NCBI RefSeq assembly: GCF_021310995.1 | Contig: NZ_CP054150.1 | Location: 1-64,000 of the forward strand | DNA: 64,000 bases | Direction of reading: 5' to 3' | DNA from: Agrobacterium vaccinii | Lineage (GTDB): Bacteria > Pseudomonadota > Alphaproteobacteria > Rhizobiales > Rhizobiaceae | In this document: in pieces, positions 9,468 through 18,760 of the stretch | Numbering within the stretch: position 1 is the first letter of the stretch | Layout: each line of letters starts with the position of its first letter | Notes under the pieces: model-generated | What the model saw: only the letters and a program-made list of their open reading frames with translations | What the model was told of the DNA's origin: nothing | Database searches by the model: none | Position numbers and translations under genes: made by a program

Positions 9468-9929
9468 TCAGGCCGCTGTGGCCTGTTCCTGGTTGAGGAA
9501 GGTATAAATCGCCGTGTCGGATTCCGTTGCCCGCAGTTTGGCAACCAATTCAGGGTCACGCAGCACGCGCGCAATACGCGACAGCGCCTTCAAATGGTCG
9601 GCACCAGCGCCTTCTGGCGCCAGAAGAAGGAACACCAGATCGACCGGCTGGTCGTCGAGCGCTTCGAAATCGACGGCATTTTCCAGGCGTGCAAAAACGC
9701 CCACGATGGTGTTGATGCTGGCCAGCTTGCCGTGCGGGATGGCAATGCCATGGCCCACGCCGGTCGAGCCCAGCCGCTCACGCTGCAATATGACGTCGAA
9801 AACTTCCCGCTCAGGCACTCCGGTGATCCTGGACGCTCTTGCCGCCAATTCCTGAAGGAGCTGCTTTTTGGAATTGACCTTGAGGGCGGGAATAATCGCA
9901 TCTTGTTGCAGCAAATCTGCCAACGCCAT
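9468..9929 (-). CDS. ptsN: PTS IIA-like nitrogen regulatory protein PtsN
   Basis: PtsN (EIIA-Ntr) is the terminal phosphoacceptor of the nitrogen PTS, which signals nitrogen and potassium state instead of moving sugar. The 153-residue sequence has the phosphorylation site at His66 in GIAIPHGK, preceded by ERLGSTGVGHG, and the C-terminal fold with LLLAPEGAGADHLKALS. It follows rpoN and hpf on the same strand, the conserved rpoN-hpf-ptsN order in proteobacteria. Confidence 0.94.
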   Translation of the reverse strand: MALADLLQQDAIIPALKVNSKKQLLQELAARASRITGVPEREVFDVILQRERLGSTGVGHGIAIPHGKLASINTIVGVFARLENAVDFEALDDQPVDLVFLLLAPEGAGADHLKALSRIARVLRDPELVAKLRATESDTAIYTFLNQEQATAA

Positions 9930-10008
9930 TCTGTTTATCCTTCATGCCATCGAGACGAAGGGAGTGCCACCGCATGGCGGCTGCACTCCCGATGTCCTGT
10001 CAGACTAT

Positions 10009-10584
10009 TCAGTTCTTGATCGTCGCCGCGTCAATCCAGCCGATGTTTCCATCGTTGCGGCGGTAAACGATATTGAGTTCCTTGCCCGGGCTGCGGAACA
10101 GCAACACCGGCTCGTCTGTCATGTCCAGCGCCATGACCGCGCTTGCAACCGTCATCGTCTTGACCTGCTTGGAGGTCTCGGCAACGATGGTCGGTGCGAA
10201 ATCTTCCGGCAGCTCGTCGTCCTCATCCGGCACGGCATCCATCACGGTATAGGGAAATTCTTCCATGATACCATTTGCCGAAGCGCCGTTGTGGTGGTCC
10301 TTCAGTTTTCTTTTATATCTGCGAAGGCGCTTTTCTATCCGCGCCGCTGCCGCATCGAAACTCGCCTGTGGATCGTTGGCCTGTCCCGCTGCATGCAAGA
10401 CGACCCCGGTATCGAGGTGGATCTTGCAATCGGCATCGAAACGCGCGCCAGATTTCTCCACAGTCACTTGACCGGAATACCCCCCGTCAAAGTATTTGGT
10501 AATCGCCAGGCTAATGTTGTCCTCGATCCTCTGACGGAACGATTCGCCGATATCCATATGTTTACCAGATACACGCACACTCAT
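10009..10584 (-). CDS. hpf: Ribosome hibernation promoting factor, long form
   Basis: HPF binds the small ribosomal subunit in slow growth and, in the long form, drives 100S dimers. The 191-residue length marks the long form: an N-terminal ribosome-binding domain (1-105, with VRVSGKHMDIGESFRQRIED at the start) and a C-terminal dimerisation domain (about 130-191) containing VVAETSKQVKTMTVASAVM and RRNDGNIGWIDA. It lies between rpoN and ptsN, 79 bases before ptsN. Confidence 0.9.
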   Translation of the reverse strand: MSVRVSGKHMDIGESFRQRIEDNISLAITKYFDGGYSGQVTVEKSGARFDADCKIHLDTGVVLHAAGQANDPQASFDAAAARIEKRLRRYKRKLKDHHNGASANGIMEEFPYTVMDAVPDEDDELPEDFAPTIVAETSKQVKTMTVASAVMALDMTDEPVLLFRSPGKELNIVYRRNDGNIGWIDAATIKN

Positions 10585-10741
10585 GGAATTTTTCCTTTTT
10601 CAGTGATTTGCGTGTACCAGCTTACGTCAAGCGACGCGCTCATCCAAGCGTTTCGAGTCCGTTTCGGTCTCATTCCGGCTTGGCGCAAAAGCGCCGCATG
10701 TATTTAACGGTTGATCCGGCCCCTGCCCTCTATGCGGCGAG

Positions 10742-10770
10742 CTTCTAGCCTCGCGGGCATCAAGAGTCAA
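10742..10770 (-). promoter_or_regulatory. Possible promoter for hpf-ptsN
   Basis: Read on the minus strand, TTGACT and TAGAAG are 17 bases apart in the 224-bp gap between rpoN and hpf. The -35 matches five of six consensus bases and the -10 four of six. The gap otherwise holds AT-rich sequence next to rpoN (10775-10808) and a short GGCGC hairpin (10682-10695). Confidence 0.35.
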
Positions 10771-10808
10771 TTAACATTATTAACAAATTGAAATATATGA
10801 ATTTTTCG

Positions 10809-12356
10809 TTACGAAGCGGTAACTTTTGCCATGGCTTTTTTCTCCCGACGCCGCTGTACGGATGACGGAATATTCATCGCTTCACGATATTTTGCGACCG
10901 TTCGCCGCGCCAGTTCGACACCGTTTTTTTTCAGAATTTCGACGATATCATCGTCTGAAAGTACGGCATCTGGCGCTTCTTGCGTGATCATGATCCTGAT
11001 GCGGTGCCGCACGGCTTCAGCCGAATGGCTGTCGCCGCCCTCAACCGCCCCAATTGAAACGCTGAAGAAATATTTGAGTTCGAACAGGCCGCGCGGCGTA
11101 AGCATGTATTTGCGTGACGTGACCCGGCTGACGGTGGACTCGTGCATCTTGATCGCGTCGGCCACCTGTCTGAGGTTGAGTGGGCGCAGGTGATCGACAC
11201 CGTGCAGCAGGAATGCGTCCTGCTGCCGCACGATTTCGCTTGCAACCTTCATGATGGTCTTGGCGCGCTGGTCGAGACTGCGGGTCAGCCAGCTTGCGGT
11301 CTGCATGCACTCGGACATAAATTCTCCATCCTCGCCCTCACGGCATTTGAGTTTGGAGACCTGAGCAAAATAGGTCTGGTTGACAAGGACGCGGGGGAGG
11401 GTTTCCGGGTTGAGCTCTATCAGCCAACCTCCGTCGGAGGACGGCCTGACGATGATGTCGGGCACGATGGTTTCCGAAATCCCGGTCTCAAAGCCTGCGC
11501 CCGGTCTGGGGTTGAGCGACCGGATTTCGGCGAGCATGTCGAGGAGGTCTTCTTCGCCCACCCCGCAAAGCCGCTTCAGAGAGACGAAGTCACGTTTCGC
11601 CAACAGCTCGAGATTGCTGACGAACGCTTTCATCGCCGGATCGAGGCGATCCTTCTGTGCCAGTTGGATGGACAGGCATTCGCTGAGCGAGCGGGCAAAA
11701 ATACCGGGTGGATCGAGTGCCTGTAGCGCGGTGAGGACGGCATTCACGTCACGCTCGTCTTTGCCAAGGCGCTCAGCAATCTCGTTGACGGCGTCCGCAG
11801 CCAGATAGCCGGTCTCATCCAAGTGATCGAGCAGGGCATCCGCGATCACCCGGTGCTGAAGAGAGGTGACGGTAAAGGGCAATTGTTGACCAATATGGTC
11901 CCGCAGACTGGGCTTGCCCGCAACAAAATCGTCGAGATCATAGGCCTCGGAAGACTCGGCGCCCGGCATGGATTTCCACTGGCCGATCAGCTCCGGTGCA
12001 TCCGCCTTTGGCGCTGCGCTATCATCTGGAAAGACGTTCTCGAAATTCGTGTCGAGCTGCTCGTTGAGACTGCTGGCGCGGTCGCCGTACCACTCTTCGG
12101 GATCGTGAGCGCTTTCGGAGAACTGGTCTGTGGTGAGTTCCGCCTGGGCATAGCTGTCTTCGACGGATGCAGAAGCGCTGCCCAAATCGCTATCGTTTGC
12201 CACAATTTCCAGCAGCGGATTTTTTTCAACTTCCTGAGCGATGAATTGTGTCAGCTCGATATGGGTCATCTGAAGCAGCTGGATCGACTGCATCAGTTGC
12301 GGGGTCATGACCAGAGACTGGCTCTGACGCAGCAAAAGACTGGCGGACAAGGCCAT
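10809..12356 (-). CDS. rpoN: RNA polymerase sigma-54 factor RpoN
   Basis: RpoN directs polymerase to -24/-12 promoters of nitrogen, C4-dicarboxylate and other genes and needs an AAA+ activator. The 515-residue protein has the glutamine-rich region I (SLVMTPQLMQSIQLLQM, about 14-30), an acidic region II, the core-binding domain, the helix-turn-helix (about 380-410) and the invariant RpoN box ARRTVAKYRE at 483-492, followed by a basic tail. It is flanked by lptB and hpf as in other rhizobia. Confidence 0.96.
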   Translation of the reverse strand: MALSASLLLRQSQSLVMTPQLMQSIQLLQMTHIELTQFIAQEVEKNPLLEIVANDSDLGSASASVEDSYAQAELTTDQFSESAHDPEEWYGDRASSLNEQLDTNFENVFPDDSAAPKADAPELIGQWKSMPGAESSEAYDLDDFVAGKPSLRDHIGQQLPFTVTSLQHRVIADALLDHLDETGYLAADAVNEIAERLGKDERDVNAVLTALQALDPPGIFARSLSECLSIQLAQKDRLDPAMKAFVSNLELLAKRDFVSLKRLCGVGEEDLLDMLAEIRSLNPRPGAGFETGISETIVPDIIVRPSSDGGWLIELNPETLPRVLVNQTYFAQVSKLKCREGEDGEFMSECMQTASWLTRSLDQRAKTIMKVASEIVRQQDAFLLHGVDHLRPLNLRQVADAIKMHESTVSRVTSRKYMLTPRGLFELKYFFSVSIGAVEGGDSHSAEAVRHRIRIMITQEAPDAVLSDDDIVEILKKNGVELARRTVAKYREAMNIPSSVQRRREKKAMAKVTAS

Positions 12357-12428
12357 GGCGGACGCTAAACTCCCATAAACCCTTTACCCGTCGATATTTT
12401 TGAAAAAATCTGAACGGGGAGGTAGAAC

Positions 12429-12445
12429 TTGGCCCAAAAATTGCT
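12429..12445 (+). promoter_or_regulatory. Sigma-54 (-24/-12) promoter-like site, opposite to rpoN
   Basis: TTGGCCCAAAAATTGCT has the GG (12431-12432) and GC (12443-12444) doublets with exactly ten bases between, and 10 of 12 positions of TGGCACG-N4-TTGCW match. It points away from rpoN, towards the 3' end of lptB, with no plus-strand gene downstream. It overlaps the -10 region of a possible rpoN promoter (TTGACC at 12465-12460 on the minus strand). Confidence 0.5.
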
Positions 12446-12539
12446 TTTTATTTTTGTTTGGTCAAGCTCAACTGTCAGGTCGAGTGGAAGATTCTTTGCG
12501 TGGACCGTTAACCGGACCTAAGTTTTACGGCCAAGTGAC

Positions 12540-13337
12540 TTACAGGCTGAAATTATTGCCGAGATACAGGCGGCGGACGTCAGCATTGTTGACGATTTCC
12601 GAAGCGCGACCATGGGTCAATACTTCCCCCGCATGGATGATATAGGCGCGGTCGATCAGACCCAGTGTTTCACGAACATTGTGGTCGGTGATGAGAACAC
12701 CGATGCCGCGGGCTGTGAGGTGACGCACCAGATTCTGGATGTCGCTGACCGAAATCGGGTCAACACCTGCAAAGGGTTCATCCAGCAGCATGAAGGTCGG
12801 GTCGGTCGCCAGCGCACGGGCGATTTCCAGACGGCGACGCTCACCACCAGACAGCGCGACCGCTGGCGACTTGCGCAGTTGCGAAATGTGAAACTCTTCC
12901 AGGAGTTCATCAAGCTTGCGATTGCGCTTCTTCTCGTCGCGCTCATGCACTTCGAGAACCGCACGAATATTGTCTTCGACCGTCAGTCCACGAAAGATCG
13001 ATGCTTCCTGCGGAAGATATCCGACGCCGAGCCGCGAGCGGCGATACATCGGCATGCCGGTCACGTCATTGCCGTTGATGGCGATCTTGCCGCTATCGAC
13101 GGGAACGAGGCCGGTGATCATGTAGAAACATGTGGTCTTGCCAGCGCCGTTGGGGCCTAGAAGGCCCACGGCCTCACCACGACGCACGACGAGCGAGACA
13201 CCATTGACGACACGGCGGGTGTTGTAGGTCTTGGTCAGGCCGTGGGCGATCAATGTGCCCTCGTACCGCGCCTTGTCACCGGGAGCGATATCCGCCTCGA
13301 GTGCGCGTGCGGAGCCTGCGCCGAACAGCTTTGACAT
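12540..13337 (-). CDS. lptB: LPS export ABC transporter ATP-binding protein LptB
   Basis: LptB is the cytoplasmic ATPase that powers LPS extraction by LptFG. The 265-residue protein has Walker A GLLGPNGAGKTT, the Q-loop region PQEASIF, the signature LSGGERRRLEIARAL, Walker B FMLLDEPFAG and the switch histidine in LITDHNVRET. I chose the ATG at 13337 (MSKLFGAGSA), which lies after the lptA stop; a longer frame from 13436 would overlap lptA by 74 bases. The gene order is lptC-lptA-lptB-rpoN. Confidence 0.94.
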   Translation of the reverse strand: MSKLFGAGSARALEADIAPGDKARYEGTLIAHGLTKTYNTRRVVNGVSLVVRRGEAVGLLGPNGAGKTTCFYMITGLVPVDSGKIAINGNDVTGMPMYRRSRLGVGYLPQEASIFRGLTVEDNIRAVLEVHERDEKKRNRKLDELLEEFHISQLRKSPAVALSGGERRRLEIARALATDPTFMLLDEPFAGVDPISVSDIQNLVRHLTARGIGVLITDHNVRETLGLIDRAYIIHAGEVLTHGRASEIVNNADVRRLYLGNNFSL

Positions 13338-13362
13338 GGATGGTATCTTCACGGGCTGGGAA

Positions 13363-13941
13363 CTACTGCTTTTTCTGGGACTTGGGGTCGAGCATGATGC
13401 GGACAGGCCCGCCACAGCTTTCGAGCTTTGCTTCACCCGTGTTCATCAGGACGGTCAACTTACAGCCGGTGAAGACATTGGTGTCCTGCGAGAGAACGAC
13501 CTGTTTTCCCGAGAGAATGAACGTCTGCGCCGCCATGTCGAATTCACCCTTGTCGGCTGTCGCCTTCTGGGTGCCCGATGTCAGGTAAACAGAGTTATCG
13601 ACGAAGATCTTGTCGATATCCGCACCGCCGCTGGTGATCGATGAATTGGCAGCAGCGCCTTCGCCGTTGCTTTTATAAAGCACGGTCATCTTGCCCGCCT
13701 GCAACGTCGTCGTTCCCTGCACGACCTTCACATTTCCAGTGAAATAAGCCTTGCGCTCTTGATCGCGCACTTCGAGCTGGTCGCTCTCGATGGCGATGGG
13801 CTGATCGTTGGAAAGCTTCAGGCCCTCCATCTTGCTCGTCGCATTTTGCGCCGCAGCAGGGCCTGCAAGACAGGCCAGAGCGATGGCAGAAGCGAAATAG
13901 GCAGCATTGACGTAACGGGCTGGGCGCGAAATCTGCATCAT
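13363..13941 (-). CDS. lptA: Lipopolysaccharide transport periplasmic protein LptA
   Basis: LptA forms the periplasmic bridge that carries LPS from LptC to LptD. The 192-residue protein has a signal peptide (about 1-31, ending PAAAQ) and an OstA-type beta-jellyroll with QPIAIESDQLEVRDQERKA and VVQGTTTLQAGKMTVLYK. It lies 13 bases after lptC and 25 before the chosen lptB start. Confidence 0.9.
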   Translation of the reverse strand: MMQISRPARYVNAAYFASAIALACLAGPAAAQNATSKMEGLKLSNDQPIAIESDQLEVRDQERKAYFTGNVKVVQGTTTLQAGKMTVLYKSNGEGAAANSSITSGGADIDKIFVDNSVYLTSGTQKATADKGEFDMAAQTFILSGKQVVLSQDTNVFTGCKLTVLMNTGEAKLESCGGPVRIMLDPKSQKKQ

Positions 13942-13954
13942 CTGGGTCGGGCTC

Positions 13955-14623
13955 TCACTTGCCTGCGTTCTGAATGGTGGATGCAGCTATACGTGCCCGT
14001 ACCTGCCCCGAGAATGTAATCGTCTTGCCATTATCTGCTATATGCAAACTTTCTGCAACAATTGAACCTTGAGTGGTGGTGATGGTAACAGGCGTCGAGC
14101 TGTCCATCGTTCCGGCTTTCAGGTCCACATCCGCAGACTGGAACTTTGCTTGTATGCCATTGCTGAGATTGATGTCAAAGGGCGCTGTCATTTTCAGCCG
14201 GTTGGTGGCGCGGTCGAAAATGCCTTCCTGCGCCACGACCTGCGCGACGATGTCGTTCATCGGCACCGCTGCAAGCACTTTTTCCAGCGTCATCAGGTTG
14301 GGGCTGGCAATATCCTGCAAGGCCCGTTCGGCGTTCATCGAATAATCGAAGCCCTTGTTGTTGCGTCCCGCAAGTGCGGGCTTTTCCATGACGATCTTGC
14401 CATTCTCGACCGTCGCGCTTTCCAGCGAAACCTCATCCGGCAACCATGTCCGCGCCAGCGAGACAGCAATAAAGGTGAGCGATATCAGTGCTGCGCCAAG
14501 CGGAAGAATGATCTTCAGCTTCTTGACGCGAGACGAATGACGCAACGCCAGCGCATAGGCGCTTGCCTGTCCGTCAGACAGGGGAAAACCGGGCGCTGGC
14601 TGGCTAAGTCGTTCAAGCATCAT
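13955..14623 (-). CDS. lptC: LPS export system protein LptC
   Basis: LptC is a bitopic inner-membrane protein that receives LPS and passes it to LptA. The protein (about 222 residues) has a single membrane helix at about 39-59 (KIILPLGAALISLTFIAV) and a periplasmic jellyroll domain with repeated short strands. I place the start at the tandem ATG pair at 14623/14620; a TTG at 14638 extends it by five residues. Sequence identity in this family is low, so the operon with lptA and lptB is the main support. Confidence 0.82.
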   Translation of the reverse strand: MMLERLSQPAPGFPLSDGQASAYALALRHSSRVKKLKIILPLGAALISLTFIAVSLARTWLPDEVSLESATVENGKIVMEKPALAGRNNKGFDYSMNAERALQDIASPNLMTLEKVLAAVPMNDIVAQVVAQEGIFDRATNRLKMTAPFDINLSNGIQAKFQSADVDLKAGTMDSSTPVTITTTQGSIVAESLHIADNGKTITFSGQVRARIAASTIQNAGK

Positions 14624-14787
14624 CTGGGTCCGGGGCAAATCTCGTCGCTATAACGCACATATTAGCGACTTTATCATGGGTTGCACTTGTCTTTGGCACG
14701 CGGCACTTGCCCTGCCAATATGGTTTTTCTCAGAATGAGCGCAAGAGCTACGATATTTTTATCAAAACAAAGCTTTCCGTTTGTTTC

Positions 14788-14816
14788 TTGGCAAGAGGTG
14801 GCTACAAGGCTCATAT
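14788..14816 (+). promoter_or_regulatory. Possible promoter upstream of sppA
   Basis: TTGGCA at 14788-14793 and TCATAT at 14811-14816 are 17 bases apart, 45 bases before the sppA start in the divergent lptC-sppA gap. The match is fair and unconfirmed. Confidence 0.35.
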
Positions 14817-14860
14817 GGCTGGCATAAATCGTTGACGGCGTCCTGAGTTAAGGTGAGCAA

Positions 14861-15814
14861 ATGGATCAGACAGCAATCGCAGATCGCAGACAATTGCGGC
14901 GCAAGCTGACATTCTGGCGCGTCGCTGCCGTTCTTCTTCTGGTGGCGGGATGTTTCGCGATCTACCGCTTCGCCTTTGCCGAACCGACGACGAGTGTGCG
15001 CCCGCACATTGCACGTGTCGAAATCAGTGGTCTCATTCAAGACGACACCGAGTTGTTGGAGCGCTTGCAAAAGATTGCAGACAGCGACAGCGCCAAGGGC
15101 CTGATCGTTTCCATCTCCTCTCCCGGCGGCACCACCTATGGCGGCGAGCGCATTTTCAAGGCGATCCGTGCGGTGGCCGAAAAGAAGCCTGTTGTTTCCG
15201 ACGTCCGCACATTGGCAGCTTCCGCTGGCTACATGATCGCCACGGCGGGCGACACGATCATTGCCGGTGACACATCGATCACTGGCTCGATCGGCGTTAT
15301 TTTCCAGTATCCGCAGGTCAAGCCTCTGCTCGACAAACTTGGCGTCTCCTTGCAGGAGATCAAGTCATCGCCGATGAAGGCGGAGCCTTCGCCGTTCCAC
15401 GAGCCGCCGGAAGAATCGAAGACCATGATCCGCAACATGGTCATGGACAGCTACGGCTGGTTCGTTGACCTTGTCGCAGACCGCCGCAAGCTGCCGCGTG
15501 AAGACGTGTTGAAGCTTGCCGATGGCTCCATCTTCACCGGTCGTCAGGCCGTTGCGGTCAAGCTCATCGATACGCTGGGTGGTGAAAAGGAAATTCGCAG
15601 CTATTTCGAGAGCCGCAAGGTCGCCAAGGATCTGCCCATCGTCGAATGGACGGCTCCGCCCAAGCGCTCGCCATTTTCACTCTTCAGTCTTGCGGGCATC
15701 GCAAAAATGCTCGGATATGACGAATTTCTGCCTTTCAACGTGCCTCGCCAGCTGGGTGCCGACAAGTTGTTTCTTGACGGTCTTGTTTCGGTTTGGCAGG
15801 TTGGGGAACGTTAA
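14861..15814 (+). CDS. sppA: Signal peptide peptidase SppA
   Basis: A membrane-anchored serine/lysine protease that degrades cleaved signal peptides. The 317-residue short form has one N-terminal membrane helix (about 20-40, [20 protein letters not shown]). It has the [13 protein letters not shown] segment, the catalytic serine in [10 protein letters not shown] (about 127-136) and the catalytic lysine in [11 protein letters not shown] (about 168-178). An AAGGTGAG ribosome site precedes the ATG. It is 26 bases upstream of ihfB, which may share its transcript. Confidence 0.92.
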   Translation: MDQTAIADRRQLRRKLTFWRVAAVLLLVAGCFAIYRFAFAEPTTSVRPHIARVEISGLIQDDTELLERLQKIADSDSAKGLIVSISSPGGTTYGGERIFKAIRAVAEKKPVVSDVRTLAASAGYMIATAGDTIIAGDTSITGSIGVIFQYPQVKPLLDKLGVSLQEIKSSPMKAEPSPFHEPPEESKTMIRNMVMDSYGWFVDLVADRRKLPREDVLKLADGSIFTGRQAVAVKLIDTLGGEKEIRSYFESRKVAKDLPIVEWTAPPKRSPFSLFSLAGIAKMLGYDEFLPFNVPRQLGADKLFLDGLVSVWQVGER

Positions 15815-15840
15815 AAATCCAATTCTTTCAGGGGGCAACC

Positions 15841-16146
15841 GTGATTAAGTCTGAACTGGTGCAGATTGTTGCTGCGCACAACCCGCACCTTTACCACCGT
15901 GACGTGGAAAATATCGTCAACGCCGTGCTCGATGAGATCACGGATGCGTTGGCGGCGGGCAACCGTGTGGAGTTGCGCGGCTTCGGTGCCTTTTCAGTCA
16001 AGAATCGCCCCTCACGTTCGGGACGGAACCCACGCACGGGTGAGTCCGTTTTTGTCGAGGAAAAATGGGTTCCCTTCTTCAAGACCGGCAAGGAGCTGCG
16101 CGAGCGTCTCAATCCGGGCATGAGCGACGTCGAAGACGAGGACTAA
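15841..16146 (+). CDS. ihfB: Integration host factor subunit beta
   Basis: IHF-beta pairs with IHF-alpha to bend DNA at specific sites in replication, recombination and sigma-54 promoters. The 101-residue protein starts [15 protein letters not shown] and has the DNA-arm segment [18 protein letters not shown] with the intercalating proline and the closing [14 protein letters not shown]. The start is GTG at 15841, directly after a strong AGGGGGC ribosome site; a longer frame from an ATG at 15793 would overlap sppA and is rejected. The tail is acidic. Confidence 0.95.
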   Translation: MIKSELVQIVAAHNPHLYHRDVENIVNAVLDEITDALAAGNRVELRGFGAFSVKNRPSRSGRNPRTGESVFVEEKWVPFFKTGKELRERLNPGMSDVEDED

Positions 16147-16270
16147 AAATCCATGGTGCAGATCGTTTGGCGATTTGCGCTTTGGAGAACGGTTGAGACC
16201 GAGCAGTCGGGCTCCTATCTGACGTCCATGCAGGTTTGTCTGAAGGCCCCTAAAGACGGAGTATCGTTGG

Positions 16271-16621
16271 ATGTCTAAGAAGATCGTCAATCTCGTGGTT
16301 CTGGTGCCACTCGCCATCATTCTGGTGGTGTTGTGCGTGGCCAACCGGCAGACCGTGACACTCGCGCTCAATCCTTTCCGGCCCGATGACAGCGTTCTGT
16401 CCTTCTCCGCGCCGTTCTTCGTCTTCATATTCCTCGCCGTTATTTTCGGCATCTTTCTCGGCTCTCTGGTCACATGGTTTTCGCAGGGTAAGTATCGCAA
16501 GCGCGCCCGCACCGAAGCTAAGGAAGCCGTGCGCTGGCATGACGAAGCCAACCGGCAGAAGGCAGCCGCTAATGCGGTGGTCATCGCCCCGTCCACGGAT
16601 GTGCGCATCGCCGCCAAGTGA
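16271..16621 (+). CDS. LapA-domain (DUF1049) membrane protein
   Basis: The 116-residue protein has two membrane helices (about 5-25 and 45-68) joined by a short loop containing NRQTVTLALNPF, the hallmark of the LapA/DUF1049 family. A basic cytoplasmic tail follows. LapA proteins assist envelope or LPS assembly in E. coli; the role here is inferred. It lies 124 bases after ihfB, a gap that holds no convincing gene. Confidence 0.8.
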   Translation: MSKKIVNLVVLVPLAIILVVLCVANRQTVTLALNPFRPDDSVLSFSAPFFVFIFLAVIFGIFLGSLVTWFSQGKYRKRARTEAKEAVRWHDEANRQKAAANAVVIAPSTDVRIAAK

Positions 16622-16700
16622 GGTCTCCACGACGTGATCGGTGTTGAAACCGCAGCCCTTTGATAATATTGCGCTGTGATGCTATTCGCTGTCGCATAAA

Positions 16701-17903
16701 ATGCGGTCAGACTTGGAAAGAACCCCGTTGAAGAAAAAAGACAACCGCCCGGGCGCCAAGTCGCGCGCGGGGCAGGAACCCCGGCAGCGCAATGCCGGTA
16801 AACCGGCAAGGCAAAAAGAGACCGCTCCTCGCAGCCGCGCGCCGGACCATGTTCGCGCTGCCGCCAGCGCGCCGTCCAAACCCGGCAAACCAGCTGCAAA
16901 GGCGGGCGTTCAGGACAGTGTGAAGATCAAGGTCGCGCCACAAGAGACCGAGCAGGTTCCGCCACGGCCCCTCAAGCAGCGGACGGGTGATCTGCCGGGT
17001 GAACAGGTTCCGGTCATCCTGGAATCGCTGGGCGCTGGTGATTTTCACCTGATCGATACGGGCAACGGTCTTAAACTCGAGCAATATGGCAACTACCGCA
17101 TCGTGCGGCCCGAGGCGCAGGCGCTCTGGCGTCCAAGCTTGCCCGAGCGCGTTTGGGAAAACGCCGACTCCATCTTCACCGGCGATACGGATGAAGACGG
17201 CATGGGCCGCTGGCGCTTTCCCAAGGAGCAACTGGGCGAAACATGGCCGCTTTCGCTTCTCGGTGTCAACTTCCTCGGTCGTTTCACCGCCTTTCGCCAT
17301 GTCGGCGTGTTCCCGGAACAAATCGTTCACTGGGAATGGCTGAAACACACGATCGAGACGGCGGGTCGCCCGCTCAGGGTTCTCAATCTCTTTGGTTATA
17401 CCGGTGTCGCCTCTCTGGTGGCTGCGGCTGCCGGTGCGGAAGTGACCCATGTGGATGCTTCCAAGAAAGCAATCGGCTGGGCGCGGGAAAATCAGGCGCT
17501 GGCGGGGCTGGAAAACGCACCGATCCGGTGGATTTGCGAAGACGCGATGAAGTTCATCCAGCGCGAAGAACGGCGCGGCAACACGTACGACATTATTCTC
17601 ACTGATCCGCCGCACTTCGGCCGTGGCACCCATGGTGAGATCTGGCAACTGTTCGAGCATCTGCCACTGATGCTGGACGTCTGCCGCGATATTCTGTCGC
17701 CCAAGGCGCTGGGTCTGGTGCTGACGGCCTATTCGATCCGGGCCAGTTTCTATTCCATGCATGAGCTGATGCGCGAAACCATGCGCGGCGCAGGTGGCGA
17801 AGTTGTCTCCGGCGAACTCGTCATCCGCGAGGCCGGTCTTGACGGCAAGACGCGTGGCCGTGCGCTTTCCACCTCTCTCTTCAGCCGCTGGGTGCCGAAA
17901 TGA
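16701..17903 (+). CDS. Class I SAM-dependent rRNA methyltransferase (RlmI/COG1092-like)
   Basis: The C-terminal part is a Rossmann methyltransferase with the SAM motif VLNLFGYTGVASL (about 230-242), the acidic VDASKKAI and the catalytic ILTDPPHFGRG (about 295-305). The family methylates 23S rRNA cytosines; the site here is unknown. The first 90 residues are an unusual basic, Pro/Lys/Arg-rich tail likely to bind RNA. The ATG at 16701 lacks a clear ribosome site; a TTG at 16728 (MKKKDNRPG) has GGAAAG at good spacing and may be the true start. It overlaps the next gene by four bases. Confidence 0.82.
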   Translation: MRSDLERTPLKKKDNRPGAKSRAGQEPRQRNAGKPARQKETAPRSRAPDHVRAAASAPSKPGKPAAKAGVQDSVKIKVAPQETEQVPPRPLKQRTGDLPGEQVPVILESLGAGDFHLIDTGNGLKLEQYGNYRIVRPEAQALWRPSLPERVWENADSIFTGDTDEDGMGRWRFPKEQLGETWPLSLLGVNFLGRFTAFRHVGVFPEQIVHWEWLKHTIETAGRPLRVLNLFGYTGVASLVAAAAGAEVTHVDASKKAIGWARENQALAGLENAPIRWICEDAMKFIQREERRGNTYDIILTDPPHFGRGTHGEIWQLFEHLPLMLDVCRDILSPKALGLVLTAYSIRASFYSMHELMRETMRGAGGEVVSGELVIREAGLDGKTRGRALSTSLFSRWVPK

Positions 17904-18760
17904 TCGATGACCGCCGTGAAAACAGACCGGGCCGGGTAGGGCAGGTCAAAGAGGTCACCAGCCTTGCCAATCCGATCATCAAGGACATCAAGAACCTGAC
18001 CCAGAAGAAGGGCCGGGAAGAAACCAGCACCTTCATGGCCGAAGGGTTGAAGCTGGTGATCGATGCGCTGGAACTAGGCTGGACGATCCGCACGCTGGTC
18101 TACGCCAAAAATGCCAAGGGCAAACCGCTGGTCGAACAGGTTGCAACCAAGACGGTTGCCAAAGGCGGGCTTGTTCTGGAAGTGACCGAAAAAATCCTGT
18201 CCTCCATCACACGCCGCGACAATCCGCAAATGGTGGTCGGCATTTTCGATCAGAAATGGACGCCGCTGAGGGATATCCAGCCGCAGGACGGTCAGACCTT
18301 TGTTGCGCTTGACCGCGTGCGTGATCCCGGCAATCTCGGCACCATCATTCGCACCGCCGATGCGGCGGGCGCATCCGGCGTCATCCTCGTCGGCGATTGC
18401 ACCGATCCGTTTTCGCTGGAAACAGTGCGCGCCACCATGGGTTCGGTCTTCGCCATCCCCGTCGCGCATGCGACAGTAGAGGAATTTCTGGCCTGGAAGA
18501 AATCCGCTGGTGCCAGTGTCGTTGCCACCCATCTTGCCGGTTCGGTCGATTACCGAACCATCGATTACAAGCGCAAGCCGACCGTGATCCTGATGGGCAA
18601 CGAACAATCCGGCTTGCCGCCGGAACTGGCGGCGAAGGCAGACCAGCTGGCGCGCATTCCGCAGCAAGGGCGTGCCGATTCTCTTAATCTGGCGATTGCA
18701 ACGGCAGTGATGCTGTTTGAAGCCCGCCGTCATCTTCTCGAACTCGCACCGGTAAAATGA
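17900..18760 (+). CDS. TrmH/SpoU family RNA 2'-O-methyltransferase
   Basis: A SPOUT-class methyltransferase acting on rRNA or tRNA ribose. The 286-residue protein has the N-terminal substrate-binding domain (about 15-100, [20 protein letters not shown]) and the knotted SPOUT domain with motif 1 [19 protein letters not shown] (about 136-154), motif 2 [12 protein letters not shown] (about 228-239) and motif 3 [16 protein letters not shown] (about 258-273). ATGA overlaps link it to both the methyltransferase before it and lspA after it. The exact target base is not predictable. Confidence 0.88.
   Translation: MIDDRRENRPGRVGQVKEVTSLANPIIKDIKNLTQKKGREETSTFMAEGLKLVIDALELGWTIRTLVYAKNAKGKPLVEQVATKTVAKGGLVLEVTEKILSSITRRDNPQMVVGIFDQKWTPLRDIQPQDGQTFVALDRVRDPGNLGTIIRTADAAGASGVILVGDCTDPFSLETVRATMGSVFAIPVAHATVEEFLAWKKSAGASVVATHLAGSVDYRTIDYKRKPTVILMGNEQSGLPPELAAKADQLARIPQQGRADSLNLAIATAVMLFEARRHLLELAPVK

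Noticed and set aside
10682..10695. GGCGC-AAAA-GCGCC hairpin as terminator after rpoN
   Set aside because: Stem of only five pairs, over 100 bases after rpoN and without a T-run in the direction of transcription.
16153..16278. Possible 41-residue gene between ihfB and the LapA-domain gene
   Set aside because: No ribosome binding site, no conserved feature, and it overlaps the start of the following gene.
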